From Actinidia chinensis (lineage: Eukaryota; Streptophyta; Magnoliopsida; Ericales; Actinidiaceae), in the NCBI GenBank assembly GCA_009663005.1, contig CM018904.1, positions 7,882,514-7,892,513 of the forward strand: a stretch of DNA of 10,000 nt, read 5' to 3'. A program made the position numbers and the translations under genes. This document shows, one piece after another, positions 1 through 8,270 of the stretch. The notes beneath the pieces were generated by a model. It was not told the origin of the DNA. It did not search any database and saw nothing but the letters and a program-made list of their open reading frames with translations. Each line of letters begins with the position of its first letter. Positions within the stretch are counted from its first letter, which is position 1.

Positions 1-212
1 CGATGCGAATTTAGAAAGAGGAGAGAGAAAGTGGGTTTCTTTGGTGCTTATCTGGCACAACAACGGAAGAAAATGAATTTGTAAGTGGGTTTGTAAATGG
101 GTTCGTGTCCCTAATGAGTTTGGATCTTTGAAGTTCAAAGTTTTATGGAGTGTTTGTTTAGGATTAAAAATATCTGTCATTTTAATAAAAATATTATTAT
201 TTTAATTAATTA
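1..212. other. AT-rich flanking DNA outside the retrotransposon
   Basis: No gene is visible. The first 60 bases are purine-rich, and 150-212 is very AT-rich, with runs of A and T just before the LTR terminus at 213. The five bases next to the LTR (208-212, AATTA) are the candidate left copy of the target-site duplication. Its partner lies beyond the right edge of the window, so this cannot be tested here. The change from AT-rich sequence to GC-rich LTR at 213 supports a boundary, as does the loss of similarity with the sequence left of 9791. Confidence 0.6.
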
Positions 213-464
213 TGTTGTGGTAAAAATTGGAGGCAGCAAGCAACAACAGTCAATATTGCTCGTTCTCTCGGCACTGGGCCTCGGAATTGGACGGGGGCGA
301 CCTTGCCACGACGAACAAAAGTAAACGGCCAGGGCGCGAGGCCGCCTCAAAACCCCCCCCTCCGGCGGTGGAGGACAGATCAAGGCGATGACAACAGGTA
401 AAAGAGATCAGAAGAGAGTTGTAGCGTATGTTGAGCGCGTACCTTTGTATAGTGGGGGAGAGGA

Positions 465-474
465 CTTTTTATAG
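465..474 (-). promoter_or_regulatory. LTR TATA box candidate
   Basis: On the minus strand this reads CTATAAAAAG. It lies about 250 bases from the 3' end of the LTR, a usual place for the U3/R promoter in plant LTRs. Transcription would then start near 435-445 and run towards 213. This is the 3' LTR copy; the matching site of the 5' LTR lies beyond the window, so conservation cannot be tested. Inference from motif and position only. Confidence 0.55.
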
Positions 475-813
475 ACGGAGTGAGTAGTAATGGGCGTTGG
501 GTCATGGATCACGGCGAGAATCCTCGGACAGGATAATATGGAAAGATATCGAGGAGATATAGGAGACCATAATTGAGGATTGCATCTGGAGAGTGTATCC
601 CGTTAATTGTCGTGCCCTCGAGGAGAAAAGAAAATCTCGCGAAAAGGGCGTATAGATAGGAAAATCTGGTGAGATCGATCAAAGCCAAGTATTATACCTC
701 ACCCAAGGGCGAGGAGGAGGACGACAACACTTTGGCTCTGGCAAGCTTAGTGGAGATAACTGGAAGGTTCCATGATGAACGTTGACTCGTTTTTACCTCG
801 GTTAAGAGGGTTC

Positions 814-822
814 GGGGGGGGG
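814..822. repeat. Run of 9 G residues in the 3' LTR
   Basis: A simple homopolymer in the U3 part of the LTR. It is another of the C/G runs scattered along the element; the matching place of the 5' LTR is outside the window. Confidence 0.7.
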
Positions 823-1265
823 AAAAAGATAAGCAACCATCGGGGAGATCATGGGGCGACCAGTTCTTGATGGTGCTAAGGCGACGTACTTCTTTGTTGG
901 GGGAGAATGTCCCACATCAGTAGCCCCTACTCGAAATGCAGAGGAGGAGGATTGAGGGAGTTACGAGTAGTTAATTACAATCCTGGTGTCATCTCCAAAC
1001 AGCGGGACACGTGTCTCTTCAAACGAAACACCGTTGATTAGAGCATGATTGTTGATGAAGCGGCGCACAAATGGCCGGGTGCAGCTTTAAATGATGACTT
1101 CGGCGGGGGGAAACACGGAGTGGGTTAATACAACAGGCTCGAGGCGGCGCATTAATAGGCTTTTTGGCGGGAGACGAATTTATGACCTTCAGGAGATGGA
1201 ACGACGCCTAATAGTATCCATTGCATTGAAGGATCTGACCCTCCGGGGTTTCCTAATATATGGGG

Positions 1266-1276
1266 TCCCCCCTCTC
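1266..1276 (-). other. Polypurine tract candidate next to the 3' LTR
   Basis: The minus strand reads GAGAGGGGGGA, a run of purines directly upstream of the presumed 3' LTR, where plus-strand DNA synthesis would be primed. It is the best purine run between the antisense gene and the LTR. The expected TG start of the LTR is not seen immediately after it, so either the terminus has mutated or the true tract is elsewhere. Confidence 0.45.
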
Positions 1277-1417
1277 AATAAGTTACTTTTCTGCTAGATT
1301 TGTCAAGCTATTGCTCTCGCATTTATTTCTCCTTAGCCCTACTCGTGATTCGGCACCCAAAACGTCTTCTACTTCAGTAAGTACTCTTCTCCTTACAGTT
1401 ATCGTTCCGTAGTTTAT

Positions 1418-3827
1418 GTCATGTAATTCCGACGTAACTAGATCGGGCGACCTAGATTTGCGTGGATATCCGACCATTAGGAGAAGGCTCCTCCTATATG
1501 ACATGACGAGGTTAACCAATCGCCTGTCATCGCCCATGGAGGGTTCACCATGAGAGTACTTGATCGCCTTCACCCTCAATAGAGGGAAAAAAAAAACCTA
1601 ACATCATGACATTAGAGGAGCTGAACGCTCTCAGGGATACCTATTCGTTCCTTCCGGGGTGAGATTATAAGGCTTCCGGTGAAGGGAGAACATTAATGCT
1701 ATCCGTCCAGGCGAGGGTAGGATAGCTTTTTACGAGGGCCGCGTTCCCCGCTGACCGTCGTTTTCCCCTTCAAACACTATTAGGCTAATTCTTCAATTCT
1801 TACAACATCTGCCCGGCTCAGGTCGTTCCCAAACGCGTGGAGAAGCATTGCTGGCTCCATGGCGTGTGTGGCGGGTTATACAAATCAACATACTTTCGAG
1901 TTAGGAACTTGTTTAGTCTAACTAGTAATCTAAACCGATCCAGGCTGGCATATACTTCAAGGCGAGGAATAAGGAAAGTTCTACTCGGAGGATACCCCAG
2001 CATGTTAAGGGGTGGAAGAGCAAGTCTCTTCGTCTCTGGCGATGAATGGAGTTCCGAGAAAACGTCTGGCGAGGGGCGCCCCAAGAGTTCCGAGGGAAGT
2101 GGGGAATTCCAGGTCGGTCGCTCTTCTCTTTCTACATTTTCCGTACTTGTGAATGCTCGGGGGGCTAAATGTTGTTATTCTTTGCAGAAAGAACAACAAT
2201 AATCCACCTTGGACTTTACAGCGACGAATCACGGTTTTTTGAGAGATTGTTCGGTCGGTCGAGAAGTCGGGACGTTTTCAGTACTCGTGCTATTGGACTC
2301 AAAATCGTATCGCAAGTATTTGGCTCCCCCTGGTTCTAGGGCGTTGAGGACAGGGGCGACAATCTTCCGGAGGGACGCGAAAAAGCTCCGAGCTCCTCGA
2401 GCGACCGTGGGTGAGTCCAAAATCCCATGAACAAGCTCGGTGAGAAAGCCTTCCAGAGACGATTCAATTGATGTCTAGGATCCATCAGAACAATCCTGAG
2501 GAGAGGTGTTACCTTACATCCCTGATCTGACCCTTTTGAGGTGGTCAGGGGGAAAGGTCTGGTCCTATACTAGGGTCGTTTTTCGAATGCTCGAGCTTGA
2601 ATTCTCGCGGAATTTGTTCGGATTCGAGCCTACCGTCGAGCTTGAATCGGATGGGTTATTGATCCTTTCTTTTTTCTAGGCGAATGATTACGTTTCTATT
2701 AATTCGTATGTTGTTGTTGCAGCTATGTCGAAGAGGGTTACTTAAGAAGATTGGTGGAGCTCGGGAAGGAAGCGGGTGCGAGCTTCGGGGGACTCACGTT
2801 CTGGAAAAGGGAGTCGTATTAGCGAGAAGAGGGCGGAGAGAGCATCACCAGTTCGCCAGTAAAAAAGGGAAGGTCGATGCGGCTCGAAGGGAAAAGAAGA
2901 GAGAGTTATCATGGTCCTTGAGGGAAGAAGAAGGCGACCTAGTCGGGCCAAAGCCCCGACCCCTCCAGCACCGCTTCTCCTCGTCCTGGGGAGGTTCCTC
3001 GGCAAATCGTGGCACTGTCCTGGGCCCAATGGCTTTATCTGGGCAACCCGTCTGTGGCCGAGAAGTTGCTGCGGGGGGTGATTCCCCAACCGACAAGGGA
3101 GAAAGGTTGAAGGGGAAGAAGCTCCCTTGGATAGACGGCGGCGACGAAAAATCTTCCAAGTGATCGGGCAACGTTACTTTATTTTTGGGGAGCTTTCAAT
3201 TTTCTTAGAGAATTTAGTTGCTTTGGGTTGTTAAAAAAAGTGTTTCCTTTCTTATAGCAGACGTTGGTGCTCGGTTCATCTTTGGGCCTCCGTGCAGGGA
3301 GGGTTGGGGAGCAGGCATCTCTTCAGAGGGGAGAGATGGCGTTCCATGGAAACTGAAAATTGATCGCCTCAGAAGGTTGCTGATGCCGACCTAGAACAAA
3401 CAATTGGCCGAAGTCATGTGGCTCATGAGTAGCATGGGCCCATGACGAGCTTGCCAAGGCGAAGAGCGATCGAGATTCGCCTATCCGACAAGTTCGAGAG
3501 TGTCCGGGAGTGTTAGGGAATGAGCTGAGGGAAGTCTGAATAAATCCAAGGAATTCTCCGTGGAGTGAGGAGTTCCATCATCATCGGAGTTCATGTGGTA
3601 GTTGAAGATTCCGTCTCCAAATACTTTGGCGAGGGGTTTAACTTCGGCAAGGTGCAACTTCGGCCGGGACATCATCCCAACCTTGCCATCGACCTTGAAG
3701 GCACTGGGTCGATCACGATCTGCTGGCGGAGCAAGACGAGGCCGAGGAGGTGAATGACAGGAAAAAAACGGGCGAGAACGAGGGGATAAATAAAGATAAT
3801 GACTCGAGTGTAAATTTTTTTTTTTGA
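1418..3827 (+). pseudogene. Antisense Transposase_28-like (PF04195) gene of the Tat element, decayed
   Basis: This gene lies opposite to gag-pol, between pol and the 3' LTR. Fragments in different plus frames follow each other in family order: EELNALRDTYSF (1615-1650), GEGRIAFYEG (1710-1739), PNAWRSIAGSM (1829-1861), then a continuous stretch with RGIRKVLLGGYPSML (from 1963) and SLFVSGDEW (2023-2049). These resemble the conserved N-terminal half of plant 'putative gypsy type transposon' proteins. After a low-complexity basic and Ser/Pro-rich linker (about 2400-3000), NPSVAEKLLRGVIPQP (from 3045) and a likely helical region (3400-3700) match the layout of the C-terminal half. The end is an acidic tail, starting DHDLLAEQDEAEE at 3711, with a TGA at 3825-3827. 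The start is uncertain: an ATG near 1418 opens a short frame MSCNSDVTRSGD, but the first clear similarity is at 1615. Several frameshifts and stops make it a pseudogene. Its biochemical role is unknown. Confidence 0.75.
2591..2647 (+). repeat. Short direct repeat in the linker of the antisense gene
   Basis: The 12-mer TCGAGCTTGAAT occurs at 2591-2602 and again at 2636-2647, 45 bases apart. A related GATTCGAGCC lies between them at 2620-2629. It falls in the poorly conserved linker region of the antisense gene, where low-complexity duplication is common. No function is visible. Confidence 0.5.
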
Positions 3828-4244
3828 TGTAATTTTTTACCCATTTGAATGAAAAAAAATCTTTTGCCTCCCCATTTTTTGTTGAATATTTGTGTTAATG
3901 GTGATGTTCATGAGTGTTGGTGTAAAATCTCAAAACTGATGAAACAATATTGGCGACTTCATAATGGCGATCAAGATTTCTTGAATTGGCGGTCTCATTT
4001 TGTTTTGATTAGCGCGATTCATATTTGTTTGAATTGGCTGATCTCAATATTGGCGACAATTCAGTGTTAGCAGGCGCATCAAGATCGTATCCGTGATATG
4101 GATTGGCGACCTTAATCTGCGACATCAATCTTGGTATAAATGACGAGGATAGAAACCATAGGGCAGAATGTCGTAACATTTCCAATATAAATCACAAATC
4201 ATAAAAATTATTGGGGCGTGAATGGAGCGTTTAGGGATGTCGTT
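3828..4244. other. Spacer between the two convergent genes
   Basis: This holds no gene. It lies between the stop of the antisense gene (3827, plus strand) and the stop of pol (4245, minus strand), so both transcripts would end here. The left part (3813-3890) is rich in T and A runs. The middle carries the GGCGA-rich degenerate repeat listed separately. An open plus frame at 3849-4070 shows no similarity I recognise and coincides with the repeat, so I do not call it a gene. On the minus strand an AATAAA hexamer overlaps the pol stop at 4244-4249; it is a possible but unproven polyadenylation signal. Confidence 0.55.
3940..4135. repeat. Degenerate minisatellite-like repeat with TTGGCGAC core
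   Basis: CAATATTGGCGAC is present twice exactly 100 bases apart (3945-3957 and 4045-4057). Weaker relatives of the core lie between and after them: ATGGCGAT at 3964, TTGGCGGT at 3986, TTGGCTGA at 4034 and TTGGCGAC at 4103. GAATTGGC with the same left flank occurs near 3983 and 4031. The unit is not constant, which suggests an old tandem array that has decayed. Short tandem arrays between pol and the 3' LTR are common in Tat/Ogre elements, which fits this position. Confidence 0.5.
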
Positions 4245-5510
4245 TTATTGATAGTATTCTTCAAATGCTCGGCATTTCCAGGGATGTGAAAAGTCTTTTC
4301 TGTTCGGGTCTTCTAACAGTAAGTCCCGGTCTGTTTCAGACCCTGATGACTTTATAAGGACCTCCCACGTTGGGCCGAGCTGGTCCCGCATTGGTCTTTA
4401 GTTGTTAGGGTCACCTTCCGCATAGACCAGGAGCCCAGAAGGAATTGATCATGTGTGTGTGTGACCACGCTGATTAGAGATTGGCGACTGGCAAGTAAGC
4501 CGTTTGACGATGTTCGGCCTTCTCTTTTTTTTCTCAAGGCGGTCCAGGTGAGTCGGAAGATCGGACTCATTGCTTCCTTGGCAAAATTCGAAGTCTGAAG
4601 CTTGGCATTACATATTTCCACTGGTTATTGATGATTCAATACTGAAGGACCAGGGAGTATGGGAGTTTCGACCGTAGGAATCGGATAGTGTATTTGATAA
4701 GGCCCAACGTATGCGTGGCAAATTTTACACCCCACTCGCTTTTTGGGACCTCTAACCTCGCCTCAAATTCCTGAGGATGGTACAATTGGTTACTTCAACG
4801 TGCTCATTAGCCTGAGGATGCCCGGGCGAGGAGAAATGATGGGAGATGGCGAGATCCGAGCAGAAAACTTAAACTTGTCGTTGTCGAATTGCTTGCGTGT
4901 CCGAGATGATAACCTTGGGATTCCGAATCTGACAAATAAGGTGCTTCCATATGAAATCCCGGGTATTTTTCTCAGGTAATCTTGGCGAGAGACTGAACTT
5001 CTACCAATTAGTTAAAAGTCTATGGCGACAATCAAAATTTCTTTGCAAAGGAGCTTGTGGAGGGGAACCCGTATGTCTATTCCCCATGGCGAATGGCCAA
5101 GGTTGAGCATCGGATTCATTCAGTGTGAGGAGAGGCTGTCGGCGGGCAAACCTCTGGACACTTGTCGCACGCCCCAGCCCCCCCCCCCCCCTTTGTCTCA
5201 TATTAATATGCTGAGCCGATCTCGCGTGTTGTTGGTTGGCACCAAAAATATCGCCTAGCGAATGCGTTTTCCTTGCCAATGACTCGCTCAGAGTGATTCC
5301 GCACATGCCTTTGTGTATTTCTTGTAGAAACGTATTCTGCCTCTTATGGTCGAAGACATTTCAAAGCGGTCCTGAAAAAGACCTTTTGTATAGCCTGCCC
5401 TTGAAAATGCAAAACCTTGCAGATCTGTATTGGAGAAACGGCGAGATTAGCGGCTTATCTTTGGCAGGAATTTCTCTCTGGAGATAGGCAATAATCTCGT
5501 CCATCCACGT
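4245..5510 (-). pseudogene. Integrase domain of pol, with C-terminal GPY-like module (broken)
   Basis: Integrase would insert the cDNA into host DNA. The minus strand shows, in order: WMDEIIAYLQREIPA (5507-5463), RLYKRSFSGPL, EIHKGMCGI (one zinc-finger His kept), VQRFA, PWPFA followed by a frame change and WGIDI (first catalytic Asp), VIISD (second Asp, codon at 4899-4901) and EHVEV (Glu, codon 4794-4796). Then come SMRKVTLTTKD (about 4425-4390) and NAEHLK near 4270, typical of the end of this polyprotein. The second Asp and the Glu are 105 bases apart, three fewer than the D-x35-E spacing. The Cys pair of the zinc finger is missing; a long C run at 5178-5191 lies at that place. The stop is TAA at 4247-4245. 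At least six frame changes or stops are seen, so the protein is dead. Confidence 0.9.
5178..5191. repeat. Run of 14 C residues in the integrase zinc-finger region
   Basis: The run sits between the remaining His motif (EIHKGMCGI) and VQRFA on the minus strand, where the CxxC half of the zinc finger is expected. It reads as a glycine stretch in one frame. It could be slippage growth of a short G run or a sequencing or assembly fault. Confidence 0.8.
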
Positions 5511-5599
5511 CGGGATTTTCTTTCGTTTGAGGAGTTGATTGGCGACCCCAATGCTTGGGTTGCTAGAAAATTCCAGAGGTAGGCACCTGTAGAAATAAA

Positions 5600-6560
5600 C
5601 TCAAAGTGAGTGCCAGGTGAGCTAGGAGCTGCCTTTTATATCTTTAGGGGAATCTGGTGGATTTTAAACTCCTTGATATTGTGAACGCTGGGAAGACTTT
5701 ACCTTGCCCAAATAGCAATCATTCGTGACGTCTTGGCGAGTAGTCCTTTGACTGGTACCACCAGTTGTGATTCACTGAGACTGCCAAAGATTGTGATCCT
5801 AACTCCAATTTGCTACTCTTAGTCGGCGAGGAGGGCTTCGTACTCGGCTTCATTGTTAGTGGCTTTTTTAATTAAATTTTATATTCTTATGGCACACTCC
5901 ATTATTAGCCTGATGGAGTTTGTATGACGAGCCCGGCACCGACAACCGTGCTGCGTAGAAGAGCCATCGACGAATAATATCCAGTGGGCGAGGTCTTTTT
6001 CTGATGTTTGGTTCTTAGGAATTCCCGCTTAAGAGAAGGAAGCGTTTCTGGTTGTGGAGTGTCTCATGGGTGGATTCGCGATGAAATCAGCCAGGACCTG
6101 TGCTTTATCGCCGTCCTCGGCCTGTACTCGATGTGGAACTCATTAGCTCAAGGACCATTTAAGGAGTCGACCTGATGTGTCTGGTCGCGAAGAATAGGGC
6201 TTAGTGGGTGACAGTCAGTAATATGATGGGATGGGCTTGAAAGTGAATGCGAAGTTTTTTGGCGGCGATCATTAGGGCGTAGGCGAGTTTTCGATCTTCG
6301 GATATCTGGCTCTGCACCCATTAAGACTTTGATAACGGTATATATTAAGTCTTTGGAACTACCCACCCCCCCCACCCCCCCCCACCCCCCCCCTACACCC
6401 CCCCCCCCCCCCTCCACTGATCTTCTCTTGGATGAGCACAGCACTCACCGAGGTAGGCGGAGATAGAAGATATAAGAAAAATTTTGCCGGTGATGGGACT
6501 GTGAGTAAAGGCGGAGACCCGAGATACTTTTTAGCTGTTGGGAATGCGCTTTTAGATTCC
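5600..6560 (-). pseudogene. RNase H domain of pol and RT connection region (broken)
   Basis: RNase H removes the RNA strand during reverse transcription. On the minus strand the connection region shows LAYALMIAAKKL (about 6287-6250), FQAHPI and QVLADFI (about 6097-6077). RNase H follows, with WILFVDGSSTQHG (5983-5945) carrying the first catalytic Asp, ATNNEAEYEALLAD (5863-5822) carrying the catalytic Glu, and ESQLVVPVKGLLAKTSRMIA (about 5770-5710). In the last block the usual Asp of the DSQLV motif has become Glu. A trace of the final ADxLA block is seen near 5623 across a frame change. A C-rich tract at 6362-6412 interrupts the connection region. The wording of NEAEYEA with SRMIA is characteristic of plant Ty3/gypsy elements of the Tat group. 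Stops occur on both sides of the NEAEYEA block. Confidence 0.92.
6362..6412. repeat. C-rich tract of C8-C9 blocks separated by single A
   Basis: The plus strand reads C3 A C8 A C9 A C9 TACA C15. On the minus strand it lies between the VSAVLIQEK fragment and the next recognisable block of the RT/RNase H connection, in the middle of a coding domain. It is read as glycines there. The regular spacing of the A residues suggests growth of a (C8-9 A) unit by slippage, though a sequence error cannot be excluded. Confidence 0.85.
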
Positions 6561-7500
6561 TCATTTCCATTGAAGGCCCTGGCTTTTCTTAGAATTCTAA
6601 AGAAGGGGAGACACTTGTCCGCGATTTAGAGACAAATTGTGAGGGCGGCTACTCGCCCAGTCAGCTGCTGTACTTCGATATTTTGGGCGAGCTCATCGCG
6701 GTTAGGGGGGGGGGGACTGGATGATCCGAGTTACCTCAATTCCATGCTGGTGGACCAGAAATTATCAAAAATTTCCCGGCTGACAACTCCAAAGATGCAT
6801 TGGAGGGATTCAACATCATCCGATGGCGACGCATGATGGTAAATGCTTCTTCAGGTGGGCGATGTGTCGGATGATTCGAGACTTTGATCAGCATATCACT
6901 CTATGTACACTCCATGGTCTTCCCAATTTATTTCTTGAACATCTTATTGACTAACCTTTGATAAGTCGCCCAGCATTCTTCACTCCGATGGCATGACTGG
7001 TATTATATAGGCCCCGCCTCTGTGATAAAAGAAGTTTTCTCAAAGTAGGATGGTATATTTTGATCTGGTGATATCCGAAAAGGCGTCCATAAAACTCAAG
7101 AGCTCATGCTTGGAGGTGGCGGTGTAACTATTAAGTCCGATTTGGGCAAGGAAAAAACTGTCTTTTGGGCAAGCCTTGTGCTGAGGTCGGTGAAAGAAAC
7201 GCATACTCTCCAGCTTTCCTCCTTTTTGGGGGCGACTAGGTACATTAGTGAGCCAATTCAGATAGTGGGCTTCTTCAACGATGTTAGATCTGATTGAGCT
7301 TATTCACTTCGTCTTCAATGACTTTAGGCGTTCAGGGCGAACTTTCCTTCGCTTTTGGCGAATGGAGAATGTTTCGGGTGGTGAGTACAGCTTGCATAGC
7401 GATTTCAGGATCAAGCCGGAAAGTCTCTTTGTGATATAGGCGAATTACGTCGAGTTATCTTTCAAGAAGTTACTTAAGGCACATACGAAAAACCATCGGT
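6560..7500 (-). pseudogene. Reverse transcriptase domain of pol (broken)
   Basis: RT makes cDNA from the element RNA. Minus-strand fragments in order: IEDEVNKL (about 7320-7299), a block ending in CPKDSF or its frame-shifted trace (near 7165), ELLSFMDAF (7105-7079) with the motif A Asp kept, TSFITEAG (near 7040), a frame-shifted motif B around 6985-6960, and LVNKMFKK (about 6955-6930). Motif C lies at 6907-6884: YI is followed by GAG, one extra base and GATATGCTG, so the Asp-Asp pair is lost by a substitution and an insertion. LTGRVAAL (6664-6641) and DKCLPFFRIL (6619-6590) close the domain. A run of 11 G at 6705-6715 lies at a proline-rich place of the coding strand. The fragments are spread over all three frames. 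Confidence 0.93.
6705..6715. repeat. Run of 11 G residues within the RT domain
   Basis: On the coding minus strand this is a C run read as prolines, just before the LTGRVAAL block, where Tat-type RT usually has a short proline-containing segment. Slippage from that short segment is the simplest explanation. Confidence 0.8.
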
Positions 7501-7679
7501 AATTCTGTGCCTGAGTCATGATATGGTGATCGGATCATTCTGGATGTATGAGAGGATGGGGACGATTTTAAGGGAGCTTGGTGTGATTGTTTCTCTGGGG
7601 TCTGGTAGGGTAAGTTGCTCCACGTCATCCTGAGTACCTTGTGGTCAGTCGCCCATGTTCGTAATTGCTATTGGGTGGG

Positions 7680-8270
7680 TGGACAGAAGAGGTTTCGACC
7701 TTCACGGATGAAATGACAGCATTGCTGGCACTTTCTGATCGCCCTAAGTTTCGCCTGTCCCTTGTTTGTAGGTGGAACCCTTAGCTTCAGGTGATAGGTC
7801 AAGCGATGAATCGCCTTGCATTCACACTCTCTAAGGAAAACATTTGGTCGCCTAAGATGGTGTTATATAGGCGAGGGGAAAATCTCCACAGTATTTAAAA
7901 ATCCTGCATACGGTGGTATGGTGGGGTTCAGCTCCTAGAGTACGGTAAGTTAGATCCTCCAAGGGGTGTGGGTGCGTATCCCTACAAATACGCCTCAAGG
8001 GGGTATGGAAATGTGCCACTTGTCCAGCCCATATTTTCATTCTTTCGAAACGATTGAGATGAACAAGATATCCGCCGAGCTCCCTTTCGATTAAAAAATC
8101 TTTGGACGTTGGAAATTGGCGATGGGGGGGGGGGGGGGGAAACGGCGGAGACAACCAAGGCATCGTCGTGGGGTAGGTGTAAAAGCCTTCTCAAAATTCA
8201 TTGCTGAAGGTGATGGGTGTTGGTCAGCAATAAGTGATGAGAGGAAGGTTTTACTAGAGGCAGTGGGCGA
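7680..8270 (-). pseudogene. Aspartic protease region of pol (broken)
   Basis: The protease would cut the Gag-Pol polyprotein. The minus strand shows THDDALVVSAV (about 8173-8141), then a run of C, ANFQ-like residues in a shifted frame, and the place of the Asp-Thr-Gly active site near 8100-8070. That place now reads NRKGARRISC in one frame and IERELGGYLV in another, so the catalytic triad is lost. TFPYPLEAYL (8010-7982), LGAEPHHTTV (7936-7907) and FPLAY (near 7870) follow, as expected of the domain's C-terminal half. A weak linker block leads on to RT, with VEVSS-like traces near 7700. The order between Gag and RT and the retained blocks make the call firm, though no frame stays open through the domain. 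Confidence 0.82.
8124..8139. repeat. Run of 16 G residues at the start of the protease
   Basis: The run lies between the VSAV block and the ANFQ-like block of the protease. On the coding strand it is a C run read as prolines. It adds codons not expected at this place and shifts the frame, so it either arose after the element died or is a length error in the sequence. Confidence 0.8.

Larger units (their letters stand above)
213..1265 (-). repeat. 3' LTR of the retrotransposon
   Basis: The left end is fixed by similarity to the partial LTR at 9791: both start TGTTGTGGTAA on the plus strand, which is the element's LTR end ...CCACAACA on the minus strand. Shared blocks include TAAACGGCCAGGGCG, AAGGCGATGACA and CAGAAGAGAGTTGTAG. 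Beyond 428 no second copy is available in the window. The right end is inferred from the purine tract at 1266-1276. No clean TG dinucleotide sits there on the minus strand, so the boundary may be off by tens of bases. The segment 475-1265 would be U3 and holds no gene. A TATA-like box lies at 465-474, with R-U5 between about 440 and 213. Confidence 0.8.

Noticed and set aside
908..1000. Plant snRNA gene downstream of the TCCCACATCA motif
   Set aside because: There is no TATA box at the required spacing and no snRNA-like sequence follows.
1283..1579. Minus-strand open frame of 98 codons near the 3' LTR
   Set aside because: It lies beyond the pol stop and opposite the start of the antisense gene, and no family resemblance is seen.
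2520..2550. Short hairpin with CTGACC and GGTCAG arms
   Set aside because: A six-base stem of this kind is expected by chance; there is no T-run or other context for a terminator or small RNA.
2742..3171. Two minus-strand open frames opposite the antisense gene
   Set aside because: They are shadows of the plus-strand gene, have no recognisable similarity, and lie outside the gag-pol order.
3849..4070. Plus-strand open frame of 73 codons
   Set aside because: No recognisable motif; it overlaps the degenerate repeat and is most simply an AT-rich chance frame.
3940..4135. CRISPR-like array of spaced TTGGCGAC repeats
   Set aside because: The repeats are short, irregular in spacing and sequence, lie in a plant retrotransposon, and have no cas genes nearby.
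5001..5306. Minus-strand frame of 101 codons as an independent gene
   Set aside because: It is the best-preserved single-frame piece of the integrase (zinc finger to start of the catalytic core), not a gene of its own.
6148..6444. Minus-strand open frame of 98 codons with a glycine-rich start
   Set aside because: The glycines come from the C-rich tract, and the rest is a wrong frame of the RNase H connection region.
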